A DNA stretch of 64,000 nt from Chryseobacterium rhizosphaerae (GTDB taxonomy: Bacteria > Bacteroidota > Bacteroidia > Flavobacteriales > Weeksellaceae), in contig NZ_QNUF01000013.1 in assembly GCF_003385455.1 (NCBI RefSeq), positions 1-64,000 of the forward strand, read 5' to 3'. This document shows, piece after piece, positions 16,157-24,549 of the stretch. The notes under the pieces are model-generated. The model was not told the origin of the DNA. It saw only the letters and a list, made by a program, of their open reading frames with translations, and ran no database searches. Numbering within the stretch: position 1 is the first letter of the stretch; every line of letters begins with the position of its first letter. Made by a program: the position numbers and the translations under genes.

Positions 16157-17164
16157 ATGAAGAAATTTTTACTAGTTGCGTGTGGAGCTGCATTTTCAAT
16201 TGGAGTTTCAGCGCAAACAGTTTTAAATGAGAATTTTAATGCTTTAACATTAGGGAATTTAGCCACTGATGCAACGGGAAGTTTACCAGGGCAGGGAGGC
16301 TTTTATATCTATGGTGGAGTAGGAAGTGATTATCAGGTAGCAGCACTGGATGCAGCCCATGGTAATTCTTTAAAAATTAAAAGTGGTGCAGGGTATGATG
16401 ATCTTGACAATTCCTCAAATGTGAGATTTGCCTTTAAATCAATCACCACAACTGCTACAGCGGGAAATAATATCCTGAAAGGAACTTTGGATATTTATAC
16501 AGGACCGGCAACGGGTGCTGGTAAAATCCAATGTGCAATGTATGATGCTGCCGGTGCTGGAATTGTTGGAATAAATTATGATTATTCTACAAAAACCATT
16601 AGTGGTATGGGAAGATTAACCCCAGCGGGAAGTACAGCAAGATTTTACAGTATTGGATTGGGATCTGCAACCTATGCGGCTAATACATGGGTATCAGTGT
16701 CATTTACATATAATAAAACAACGGGTGCATATTCCTGGACGTATCCTGAAGGAACATTTAATTTCACAAATGCCACAAATCCGGGGTATAGTGTTTCTAC
16801 CGGTTTAGTCCCGGCTGAGCTTGATTTTGTTTCATCGACAGATGAAGGAAATACTGTAGCAAATGAGGCTTTCGTAGATAATGTTAACGTTATGTATGGA
16901 AACTCTGCAACCCTTGGAACTGCGGATGTTTCTGTTTCTGCAAAAGCTCCTGTATCTGTTTATCCTAACCCGGTTTCAGATGTCTTAACCATTAAAGCAG
17001 AAGCAAAGATAAATAAGGTTGAAATCTTTGATATGAGCGGTAGAAAAATTAATGTTGACATCAATAATGATAAAGTAAATGTTGGAGGCCTGAATGCAGG
17101 AAGCTATATCATTAATATTGAAACCAAAGACGGTAAAACGACAGAGAAATTTATAAAAAAATAA
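16157..17164 (+). CDS. T9SS-secreted protein with type A sorting domain
   Basis: A 335-residue secreted protein with a signal peptide (MKKFLLVACGAAFSIGVSAQ), then a beta-rich region of about 230 residues of lectin or jelly-roll character (LNENFNALTLGNLATD; KSGAGYDDLDNSSNVRFAFK; NTWVSVSFTYNKTTGAYSW). The type A T9SS sorting domain begins SVYPNPVSDVLTIKAEAK and ends TTEKFIKK. Its 3' end, stop and terminator are nearly identical to those of the genes at 17428 and 19296. It is probably a surface or secreted carbohydrate-binding protein; no catalytic motif was recognised. Confidence 0.82.
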   Translation: MKKFLLVACGAAFSIGVSAQTVLNENFNALTLGNLATDATGSLPGQGGFYIYGGVGSDYQVAALDAAHGNSLKIKSGAGYDDLDNSSNVRFAFKSITTTATAGNNILKGTLDIYTGPATGAGKIQCAMYDAAGAGIVGINYDYSTKTISGMGRLTPAGSTARFYSIGLGSATYAANTWVSVSFTYNKTTGAYSWTYPEGTFNFTNATNPGYSVSTGLVPAELDFVSSTDEGNTVANEAFVDNVNVMYGNSATLGTADVSVSAKAPVSVYPNPVSDVLTIKAEAKINKVEIFDMSGRKINVDINNDKVNVGGLNAGSYIINIETKDGKTTEKFIKK

Positions 17165-17188
17165 TACCTGATAAATCTTAGTATCAGT

Positions 17189-17214
17189 AAACGCTCCAAT
17201 TGGAGCGTTTTTTT
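17189..17214 (+). terminator. Terminator, copy A of a repeated 3' module
   Basis: AAACGCTCC pairs with GGAGCGTTT around AATT, then T7. The hairpin is shared with 18262-18286 and 21057-21081. Confidence 0.92.
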
Positions 17215-17427
17215 GTTGTAATCAATTCTGAAAAGTATAAATACTCTTTTATTAAACCAAATTGCACAAAGAATATTAATGAATTTATTAACTAATTTAT
17301 TCTTTTTCATGCAATTTTATAAGTGAATGGTGTGGTTTTTGGCTTTTTATTGATTATTTTATAAATCTATTATTTTAAATTTGGAATAGAATATAGGTGT
17401 ACTTAACTTGTTGTAAAATAAAAAATT

Positions 17428-18237
17428 ATGATGAGAAAAATTTTACTATTGAGTGCATTTCTAGGTTTAACTTTATTAAATGCACAGACAGTCGTGTTTC
17501 AAGAAACGTTTGATACCGCTGTTGGATGGACCGTAATTGATAGAGACGGGGATACAAGGAACTGGGGGCTTTATACAGGAAGTGCAACTACTGATGGCTG
17601 GGGATTTTCTGGGAATGTTGCAGGTTCAGCATCGTGGTTACCAGCTGTGGGAGCATTGACTCCTGATAATTTATTAATTTCACCAGCAATAACACTTCCT
17701 GCAACTGGGACTTTATCATTGAGTTTTCTAGTAGGATCTTCTGATTCTCAGTTTTTTGCAGAACATTACGCAGCTTATGTGTTGCCAAGTAGTGCTACAG
17801 CATTTACAGGTACTGAGACTCCTTTGATTGAAGGAACTGTAACAGCAGGTAAAACAGCAATAGCCAAAACGGCAACGATTCCTAGTAATCTGGCTGGCCA
17901 GAGTGTAAAACTCTATGTTAGACATTTTAATACTAATGATCAAAACCTTTTGATAGTAGACAATATTAAAATTACACAAACAGGAACACTGGGCACTGCT
18001 GAAAATAAGATATCTAAGGTTGAGACCTCTCTATATCCTAATCCTGTATCCGATGTTCTTACGATTAAATCTAAAGAAAAAGTAAATAAAGTGGAAGTTT
18101 ATGATATCAGCGGAAGAAAAGTAGTTGCAGATCTAGACGGAGATAAAGTAAATGTTGGAAACCTGAATGCGGGAAACTATATCATTAATATTGAAACGAA
18201 AGAGGGTAAAACGACAGAGAAATTTATAAAAAAATAA
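17428..18237 (+). CDS. T9SS-secreted choice-of-anchor J-type protein
   Basis: A 269-residue secreted protein. The signal peptide (MMRKILLLSAFLGLTLLNAQ) is followed by a cleaved-adhesin/choice-of-anchor J-like domain (about 24-185): FQETFDTAVGWTVIDRDGDT, NLLISPAITLPATGTLSLSF, VKLYVRHFNTNDQNLLIVDN. A type A T9SS sorting domain (LYPNPVSDVLTIKSKEK to TTEKFIKK) ends it. Domains of this kind occur in adhesins and secreted peptidases, but no protease motif is present, so adhesion or glycan binding is the best guess. The sorting domain and terminator are close to those of gene 16157. Confidence 0.85.
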   Translation: MMRKILLLSAFLGLTLLNAQTVVFQETFDTAVGWTVIDRDGDTRNWGLYTGSATTDGWGFSGNVAGSASWLPAVGALTPDNLLISPAITLPATGTLSLSFLVGSSDSQFFAEHYAAYVLPSSATAFTGTETPLIEGTVTAGKTAIAKTATIPSNLAGQSVKLYVRHFNTNDQNLLIVDNIKITQTGTLGTAENKISKVETSLYPNPVSDVLTIKSKEKVNKVEVYDISGRKVVADLDGDKVNVGNLNAGNYIINIETKEGKTTEKFIKK

Positions 18238-18261
18238 TACCTGATAAATCTTAATCTTAAT

Positions 18262-18286
18262 AAACGCTCCAATTGGAGCGTTTTTG
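18262..18286 (+). terminator. Terminator, copy B of a repeated 3' module
   Basis: AAACGCTCC/GGAGCGTTT hairpin with AATT loop and T run. The preceding noncoding stretch also matches copies A and C, with a few changes. Confidence 0.92.
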
Positions 18287-18503
18287 TTATATAGTATAGT
18301 GTCCTTTGTATACAATTTAATCATGCTTTTATGATGGTGAGCACGCTGAAATTAAAAACTTTATAATATGTATAGAGAAAATTATCAACTCATAGTATAT
18401 CACTGTTTTATTATATAATGTATGAAGATATTTTTTTCTTTTCACGGGTTGTGTATTAAAATTATTCTATATATTTTTATAATTAAAGAAAAAAATTAAT
18501 AAC

Positions 18504-19274
18504 ATGAAAAAAATAACAGTAATTTTATTCGCGCTATTGGGTGCGAATTCTCTATTTTCTCAACAATGGACAGGTAATAACACGAATACGGATCCTATTT
18601 ACAGAGGAGGTTCTGTAAGTGTAGGGACAGCTCAATCTTATGATAAATTTACTGTAGGTAAAGGAAATTTAAGAATGGTAGATGGAGCTGTTAAATTTGG
18701 TTATTTTACACCGGGAATAGGAGTGAATCATGATTCTTATTTTACTATACAGAATTTTAGAAGTCTATCGGGTTCTAACGCTAATGGACTTTATATATAT
18801 CCATCTCACTCCGGTTTAAGCCCAATAAATGATGTTCCTTCCGAAAGCAAGGTTTTCTTTGTTTCTTCTACCTCTAAAATAGGGATGGGAACCAATACTT
18901 TGACCTGTGTAGACTGTGACGACTATCGTTTGTTTGTAAAAGATGGTATTAAAACTGAGAAATTAAAAGTTGAAATTGCAGCTAATAACGGCTGGGCTGA
19001 TTATGTTTTTGCCAAAGATTATAAACTGATGCCTTTAAAAGAATTGCAGGCCTATATTGATGATAAAGGACACCTGCCGGAAGTGCCTACTACGGAAGAA
19101 GCTATCAAAAATGGTATAGAACTTAAGGAAATGAATATTCTTCTTCTTAAAAAAGTAGAAGAACTGACCTTGTATACATTGCAACAGCAGAACCAAATGG
19201 AGAAGCAGCAAAAGTTTATGGATGAACAGAATAAGCGTATTGAAATCCTGGAGAAAAAACATGTAAATAATTGA
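18504..19274 (+). CDS. Secreted tail-fibre-like protein with C-terminal coiled coil
   Basis: A 256-residue exported protein with a signal peptide (MKKITVILFALLGANSLFSQ) and beta-rich repeats resembling phage tail-fibre shafts (GSVSVGTAQSYDKFTVGKGN). The C-terminal part has a motif frequent in Bacteroidota fibre-like proteins: WADYVFAKDYKLMPLKELQA, then GHLPEVPTTEEAIKNG, then LKEMNILLLKKVEEL leading to a Gln/Glu-rich coiled coil. No T9SS sorting domain is present although both neighbours have one. The coiled coil suggests trimerisation. It is 21 nt upstream of gene 19296, so the two are probably co-transcribed. Confidence 0.75.
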   Translation: MKKITVILFALLGANSLFSQQWTGNNTNTDPIYRGGSVSVGTAQSYDKFTVGKGNLRMVDGAVKFGYFTPGIGVNHDSYFTIQNFRSLSGSNANGLYIYPSHSGLSPINDVPSESKVFFVSSTSKIGMGTNTLTCVDCDDYRLFVKDGIKTEKLKVEIAANNGWADYVFAKDYKLMPLKELQAYIDDKGHLPEVPTTEEAIKNGIELKEMNILLLKKVEELTLYTLQQQNQMEKQQKFMDEQNKRIEILEKKHVNN

Positions 19275-19295
19275 TCAACCAACTAAGTATTATTT

Positions 19296-21032
19296 ATGAA
19301 AAAACTTTTTTTATCAATGGGCTTGGTTGCCTCATTTCTGGCATATGCCCAGGGTGAAAACAATAACTGGTACTTCGGTTATCAGGTAGGAATTAATTTT
19401 TCAGGGAGTGCTCCTCAGTTTGTAAATGGCAGTGCCATGAATAATTTAAATTCATCAGCAACAGTAAGTGATAGTAGTGGAAATTTGTTGTTTTATAGTG
19501 ATGGGGGTGAGGTTTGGAACAGAGAACATCAGATAATGCCTAATGGGCTTATTGAGCATGGTGGGCGTCAGCTGGCTACTGTAAAGCATCCTACGAATCC
19601 TAATTTATATTATATTTTTGCAGCAACATGGATGTATAATAATGGGGTAATCCGGTATTCAGTAGTTGATATGTCTTTGGGAGGTATCGGATCAAACGGG
19701 CAGCCCTTGGGTGATGTCGTGCAAAATCTTATAAAAGTTCCTGTTTTAGATGATCAGGGAAATGAAATTAATGATGCGAGAGCAGTAACAGTTGTTCCAC
19801 ACGGAGATGGTAATTCTTATTGGGTTTTAGTAACTAATGGGAAGAAATTATACGCCTATCGCCTAAGCAGTTCAGGATTAAGTACAACGCCGGTTGTGAA
19901 TGATTTAGGTACTTCAGGTTTTTTAACCGGTTATGACGGAATTTCTATGAAGGCCTCTCCTGAGATAAAGAGTTCATGTAATTATTCACACTTTATATGT
20001 ATAAACAATTCCAATCCCGGTACAAAAGAAAACGAAGGAATGGTACGCTCTTTTGATAATTTTTCAGGATTGATTACTACAGATTACAATTTGTCTATTG
20101 CAGGAACAGATGCTTTTAATGCCGAATTCAATCAATATGCTAATATACTGTACGTAAGTGGTTATTATGGAGTTGGGAATACTACTACCTTCTATGCTGT
20201 AGATCTGCTCAATTCTACGAATTCCAATGTGGTATACACTCCAATTTATAACGGAATGTGGGGAACAGGTGGTCTAGGTTATCCCAGTACTATCCAAAGG
20301 AACTCGAAAGGAGATATTTATTTTCATATGGTTAACTATAATGCAGGACAAAGTCTGAGCCAAATAGTAAATCCCGATGTTTATGGGCAAAGTTCAATTA
20401 ATCTTAACGTCCTGAATTATCCTAGTGCTATGATTTATGTGGGAGCTTCCAACAGCTTTCCTCAATTACTTCCTACACTTTCAAAAAGAACAGGTACTTG
20501 TGTTACGTCATATGATTTAACTACTGCCGAGATGCATAATACACCTTATACTTATCATGCAAGTAATACCATTACTACACAGCTCAATTATAAAGTGAAT
20601 TCAACTCAGAATATCACGATGAAGGCAGGAAATAGTATTAGTCTTCTTCCTGATACTTATATCGAGAAAGGGGCTCAATATTTAGCGGAAATAGAAGATT
20701 GCAGATGCTCGGGAGGTGAGGTTGAGGCAAAAAGTCAAAACTTAAAAGATAATATGCGTTTGAATTTAAGGAATATACAACCCGATAAAGCAAATGATAA
20801 AAAGGAACTTATTACAAAAGTGAAGTTATTCCCGAATCCGGCCTCGGATATTCTAAATATTCTCACTTCTTCAGATATTAAAAATATTTCTGTTTCAGAT
20901 GTATCAGGAAAAGTAATCAATGTAAAGCTAGACGGCAATAAGATTGATATAAAGAATTTGCCGTCAGGAAATTATATTCTTAGTATAGAAACAAAAGAAG
21001 GAAAAACCAGTCAGAAATTTATAAAAAAATAA
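19296..21032 (+). CDS. Large T9SS-secreted protein with propeller-like N-terminal region
   Basis: A 578-residue secreted protein: signal peptide (MKKLFLSMGLVASFLAYAQ), then a region of about 370 residues starting ENNNWYFGYQVGINFSGSAP and GNLLFYSDGGEVWNREHQIM. Such repeats are typical of the N-terminal beta-propeller-like part of large Bacteroidota surface proteins. A linker with ITMKAGNSISLLPDTYIEKG resembles the short beta segment before sorting domains. The C-terminus is a type A T9SS signal (KLFPNPASDILNILTSSD to TSQKFIKK). Function is unknown; adhesion is plausible. Confidence 0.8.
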   Translation: MKKLFLSMGLVASFLAYAQGENNNWYFGYQVGINFSGSAPQFVNGSAMNNLNSSATVSDSSGNLLFYSDGGEVWNREHQIMPNGLIEHGGRQLATVKHPTNPNLYYIFAATWMYNNGVIRYSVVDMSLGGIGSNGQPLGDVVQNLIKVPVLDDQGNEINDARAVTVVPHGDGNSYWVLVTNGKKLYAYRLSSSGLSTTPVVNDLGTSGFLTGYDGISMKASPEIKSSCNYSHFICINNSNPGTKENEGMVRSFDNFSGLITTDYNLSIAGTDAFNAEFNQYANILYVSGYYGVGNTTTFYAVDLLNSTNSNVVYTPIYNGMWGTGGLGYPSTIQRNSKGDIYFHMVNYNAGQSLSQIVNPDVYGQSSINLNVLNYPSAMIYVGASNSFPQLLPTLSKRTGTCVTSYDLTTAEMHNTPYTYHASNTITTQLNYKVNSTQNITMKAGNSISLLPDTYIEKGAQYLAEIEDCRCSGGEVEAKSQNLKDNMRLNLRNIQPDKANDKKELITKVKLFPNPASDILNILTSSDIKNISVSDVSGKVINVKLDGNKIDIKNLPSGNYILSIETKEGKTSQKFIKK

Positions 21033-21056
21033 TACCTGATAAATCTTAGTATCAGT

Positions 21057-21081
21057 AAACGCTCCAATTGGAGCGTTTTTG
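21057..21081 (+). terminator. Terminator, copy C of a repeated 3' module
   Basis: AAACGCTCC/GGAGCGTTT hairpin with AATT loop and T run. The sequence from the last codons of the upstream gene through the hairpin is identical to copy A. Confidence 0.92.
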
Positions 21082-21110
21082 TTATTTTAGAGAATTAAAT
21101 TTTTTATGCT

Positions 21111-21818
21111 ATGTCAGAAAATAAAACAGCTTATATAACAGGAGGAACTAAAGGAATAGGCTTTGGGATTGCGAAAATATTGCTGGAAAATGGTATCTCG
21201 GTGGCATTTTCAGGAAGAAAAAGAGATGATGTTCTGAAAGCTGAAGAAGAGCTTAAGCAGTATTCTGAAAATGTGTTAGGGATTGTTTCTGATGTAAGAA
21301 GCCTTGAAAGCGAACAGGAAGCTATACAATATACTTTGGAAAAATTCGGTAGACTGGATTTTGTTATTGCCAATGCCGGATTAGGTATTTTTAAGCCGGT
21401 AGATGAGCTGACAGCTGAAGAATGGAATGATATGATAGAAACCAACCTTACCGGTGTTTTCTATACCCTAAAAGCTTCTGTTGAAGAACTGAAAAAGACA
21501 GAAGGTTATTATATTACCATTTCAAGTTTGGCAGGCGCTAACTTTTTTGAAAATGGAACAGGTTATAATGCTTCAAAATTTGGAGTCGTAGGATTTACTC
21601 AGGCAGCAATGATTGATTTAAGAAAATATAATATTAAATCTACCGTCATTATGCCCGGATCAGTGGCCACTCATTTTAACGGAAATACCCCATCCGAAAA
21701 AGACAGCTGGAAGATTCAGCCGGAAGATATGGGAAATCTTATATTGGATATTTTAAAGATGAATCCTAGAGTTTTACCAAGTAAAATAGAGTTTAGAGCA
21801 ACAAAACCAGGAAAGTAA
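21111..21818 (+). CDS. SDR-family NAD(P)-dependent oxidoreductase
   Basis: A 235-residue classical short-chain dehydrogenase. The cofactor motif TGGTKGIGFGIA is near the N-terminus (about 11-22), followed by NAG (IANAGLGIF), the catalytic Ser in TISSLAGANF and the YxxxK pair in YNASKFG. A basic residue after beta2 (FSGRKRDD) suggests NADP(H) preference. The substrate is unknown; 3-oxoacyl or keto-compound reduction is typical. It lies immediately downstream of the secreted-protein cluster but is separated from it by a terminator. Confidence 0.9.
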   Translation: MSENKTAYITGGTKGIGFGIAKILLENGISVAFSGRKRDDVLKAEEELKQYSENVLGIVSDVRSLESEQEAIQYTLEKFGRLDFVIANAGLGIFKPVDELTAEEWNDMIETNLTGVFYTLKASVEELKKTEGYYITISSLAGANFFENGTGYNASKFGVVGFTQAAMIDLRKYNIKSTVIMPGSVATHFNGNTPSEKDSWKIQPEDMGNLILDILKMNPRVLPSKIEFRATKPGK

Positions 21819-21852
21819 ATACTTCTAATGTATTGAATAATAATTTAGTAAG

Positions 21853-21889
21853 TATTATGCATGCATAATATATTTTTTATTTATATTAG
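21853..21889 (+). promoter_or_regulatory. 18-bp palindrome overlapping the presumed etfBA promoter
   Basis: A perfect palindrome TATTATGCATGCATAATA (21853-21870) lies 12 bp before TATATTAG (21882-21889), a one-mismatch version of TAnnTTTG. The position over the -33 zone resembles an operator. The bound factor is unknown. Confidence 0.4.
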
Positions 21890-21968
21890 CAAAAATTAAT
21901 TCAAACAAAATCTCTGCATAAACCGTTGTTGGTTTTGTGCGTAAAAGGGAAAAAATAAAATAGTACAC

Positions 21969-22715
21969 ATGAAAATATTAGTTTGTATTAGTAGTGTTCC
22001 GGATACTACTTCGAAGATTAACTTTACAGCAGATAAATCTGCTTTCGACAAAAACGGAATTCAGTGGGTAATTAACCCTTTAGATGAATTTGCGTTAACA
22101 AAAGCGGTTAAGCTTCAGGAATCTCAAGGAGCTACTGTAACTGTAATTAACGTAGGAGACGCTGCTACAGAACCGGTAATCAGAAAAGCTCTGGCGATTG
22201 GTGCAAATGATGCTGTAAGAGTAAACCTTGATCCTAAAGACAGCTATTCTACAGCGAAAGAAATCGCTGCTGTAGCTCAAAACGGAGGATATGACCTTAT
22301 CCTTTGCGGGAAAGAATCTATCGACTATAACGGTGGTTCAGTTCCGGGAATGGTTGCTCAATTGCTAAACCAGCCTTTCGTTAACGCGTCAGTAGGATTA
22401 GACGTGAATGGAAGCGAAGCAACTGCTATAAGAGAAATTGAAGGAGGAAAAGAAACTATTTCTGTAAAGCTACCGGCAATTATTGCAGGTCAGAAAGGAT
22501 TAGTAGATGAAAAAGACCTTATCATTCCGAATATGAGAGGAATTATGTCTGCAAGAACAAAACCTTTACAGGTAGTAGAACCTACTTCTTCTGAAGTGAA
22601 AGTTCAGGGAGTATCTTATGATAGCGTTCCTCCAAGAGCTGCTGTAAAAATGGTTTCTCCGGACAATTTAGATGAGTTGGTAAGATTACTTCACGAAGAA
22701 GCTAAAGTAATCTAG
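21969..22715 (+). CDS. etfB: Electron transfer flavoprotein subunit beta
   Basis: A 248-residue ETF beta subunit that binds AMP and with EtfA passes electrons from acyl-CoA dehydrogenases to the quinone pool through ETF dehydrogenase. It begins MKILVCISSVPDTTSKINF and has the family segments WVINPLDEFALTKAVKLQE, LILCGKESIDYNGGSVPGMV and LPAIIAGQKGLVDEKDL. The gene pair etfB-etfA, with an 85-nt gap, is the usual order. A thiolase gene nearby at 27057 fits fatty-acid oxidation, although it is not in the same operon. Confidence 0.97.
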   Translation: MKILVCISSVPDTTSKINFTADKSAFDKNGIQWVINPLDEFALTKAVKLQESQGATVTVINVGDAATEPVIRKALAIGANDAVRVNLDPKDSYSTAKEIAAVAQNGGYDLILCGKESIDYNGGSVPGMVAQLLNQPFVNASVGLDVNGSEATAIREIEGGKETISVKLPAIIAGQKGLVDEKDLIIPNMRGIMSARTKPLQVVEPTSSEVKVQGVSYDSVPPRAAVKMVSPDNLDELVRLLHEEAKVI

Positions 22716-22800
22716 TATTGAGGTAGAGGCAAAGTTTGGGTCCCACTCAATCCTTAGCCTTAATCTAAACCCTTATTTTAATCTTTAAATTATTTTAAAA

Positions 22801-23748
22801 ATGGCAGTATTCGTATACGCAGAAAATATAAACGGAGTTTACAAAAAAGCAGCTTTTGAAGCGGTTTCTTACGCTAAAGCTGTTGCTGATAAAGCTGGAG
22901 ATACAGTGACAGCAATCACCGTAAACCCTACTGATTCTTCAGATTTATTATATAAGTATGGAGCATCTAATGTAATCAATATCAAAGACGAAGGTCTTAA
23001 GAGCTTTTCAGCAAAAGCATATGCTCAGGCTGTAAGTGAAGTATTAGACGGAAATATTATCGTTTTCCCTCATACTACTGACGCTTCTTCAATTGCTCCA
23101 ATGCTTGCAGTAATGAAGAACTATTCTTTACTTACTAACGCTTTGGAAGCTCCCGAAAGTCTTTCACCTTTCCAGGTAAAAAGAAAAGCATTCTCAGGAA
23201 AAGGATTTATGCATGCAAAAGCTGAAGGAAACGGAGTTATTGTTACTGTTTCTCAGAACGCTTTCGGAGTAAAAGAAAATGCTGTATCCGGTTCAGAAGA
23301 AGTGAAAAACCTTTCAGTAGCTAACGAAGATACTAAAGTGATCTCTCACGAGCAGAGCTCAGGGAAATTAGACCTTAAAGAAGCAGAAGTTGTAGTTTCT
23401 GCGGGAAGAGGTATGAAAGGACCTGAAAACTGGGGTATGATTGAAGAGCTGGCTAATGTTTTAGGAGCTGCTACAGCATGTTCTAAGCCTGTTTCTGATA
23501 TTGGATGGAGACCTCACACAGAGCACGTAGGACAAACAGGTAAAGCTATTGCACCTAATCTTTACATTGCTGTAGGGATTTCGGGAGCTATTCAGCATCT
23601 GGCTGGAGTAAACTCTTCAAAAACTATTGTTGTCATCAACAGTGATGCTGAAGCACCTTTCTTCAAGTCTGCAGACTATGGAGTAGTAGGAGACGCTTTC
23701 CAGATTATCCCTGCACTAACAGAGAAAATCAAAGCATTAAAAGGATAA
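22801..23748 (+). CDS. etfA: Electron transfer flavoprotein subunit alpha
   Basis: A 315-residue FAD-binding subunit. The N-terminal domain resembles EtfB. The C-terminal FAD domain carries VVVSAGRGMKGPENWGMIEE, the SDIGWRPHTEHVGQTGKAIA segment and LYIAVGISGAIQHLAGVNSS, matching the ETF alpha signature. The product works as a heterodimer with EtfB, encoded immediately upstream. A terminator follows at 23851. Confidence 0.97.
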   Translation: MAVFVYAENINGVYKKAAFEAVSYAKAVADKAGDTVTAITVNPTDSSDLLYKYGASNVINIKDEGLKSFSAKAYAQAVSEVLDGNIIVFPHTTDASSIAPMLAVMKNYSLLTNALEAPESLSPFQVKRKAFSGKGFMHAKAEGNGVIVTVSQNAFGVKENAVSGSEEVKNLSVANEDTKVISHEQSSGKLDLKEAEVVVSAGRGMKGPENWGMIEELANVLGAATACSKPVSDIGWRPHTEHVGQTGKAIAPNLYIAVGISGAIQHLAGVNSSKTIVVINSDAEAPFFKSADYGVVGDAFQIIPALTEKIKALKG

Positions 23749-23850
23749 AAATGAATGGAAAATAGCCTGGGAGCTCTGCTTGTTAATAGTAATAATTCAC
23801 TTGCAGCGTAACCCTAACTATTGACCATTGATCGTCATACACAATACAAT

Positions 23851-23879
23851 AAAAGCTCGGCTTTCCGGGCTTTTATTTT
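23851..23879 (+). terminator. Terminator after etfA
   Basis: AAAAGCTCGG pairs with CCGGGCTTTT (one U-G) around CTTT, then a T-rich run. Confidence 0.85.
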
Positions 23880-23915
23880 TGTGTGAAAAAGTAAAATCAC
23901 AATAAAAAATTAATC

Positions 23916-23923
23916 TATATTTG
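23916..23923 (+). promoter_or_regulatory. Promoter -7 box of bifunctional nuclease gene
   Basis: TATATTTG lies only 5 nt before the ATG at 23929, so the transcript would be leaderless or nearly so. No TTG at the right distance. Confidence 0.45.
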
Positions 23924-23928
23924 TAGCT

Positions 23929-24528
23929 ATGGATTATAAGCAGCTAATTATTCGCGGAATATCGTATAGTCAGACCCAATCGGGGGCTTACGCATTGTTA
24001 TTGGAGCATGAAGAAACACACATAAAATTACCTGTTGTTATAGGAAATTTCGAAGCCCAGTCTATCTCTTTAGGACTGGAAAAAGATATTCATCCGCCAC
24101 GTCCTCTTACCCATGACTTATTCACAAAATTTATAGTTTCTGCCAATTATGAATTGGTTTCTGTTATTATTTATCAGATTGTAGATGGTGTTTTCTTTTC
24201 AAACATCAATTTTAAAAGTAAAACGACTGAGGAAGAATTAATCCTTGATGCCAGAACTTCTGATGCTGTTGCAATGGCAGTAAGATTTGATGCGCCTATT
24301 TTTACGACCCAGCAGGTCTTAAACGAAGCCGGAATTTTACTGGAACTGGAAGATGTAGCAAAAGAAGAGCAGGGCTTTTCAGAAACTGTGCAGAATGAAG
24401 ACAACTTAACATCCCTTTCTATGGAGGAACTTCAGAAATTATTGGATGATGCCGTTAGAGAAGAAGATTATGATACTGCTCTTGAAATTCAGGAAGAAAT
24501 TAAGAGGAGGAAAAAGAAAATTGATTAA
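23929..24528 (+). CDS. Bifunctional nuclease (DUF151) with UVR motif
   Basis: A 199-residue protein with an N-terminal BFN/DUF151 domain (about 5-135), recognised by LPVVIGNFEAQSISLGLEKD, RPLTHDLFTKFI and DARTSDAVAMAVRFDAPIFT. A C-terminal UVR motif follows (about 160-195, LQKLLDDAVREEDYDTALEI), as in UvrB/ClpC-type interaction helices. The two-domain form is common in Bacteroidota. BFN proteins have reported RNase and DNase activity; the role here is unproven. The transporter gene follows after 21 nt. Confidence 0.9.
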   Translation: MDYKQLIIRGISYSQTQSGAYALLLEHEETHIKLPVVIGNFEAQSISLGLEKDIHPPRPLTHDLFTKFIVSANYELVSVIIYQIVDGVFFSNINFKSKTTEEELILDARTSDAVAMAVRFDAPIFTTQQVLNEAGILLELEDVAKEEQGFSETVQNEDNLTSLSMEELQKLLDDAVREEDYDTALEIQEEIKRRKKKID

Positions 24529-24549
24529 AAGAGATACTTTATATAAACT

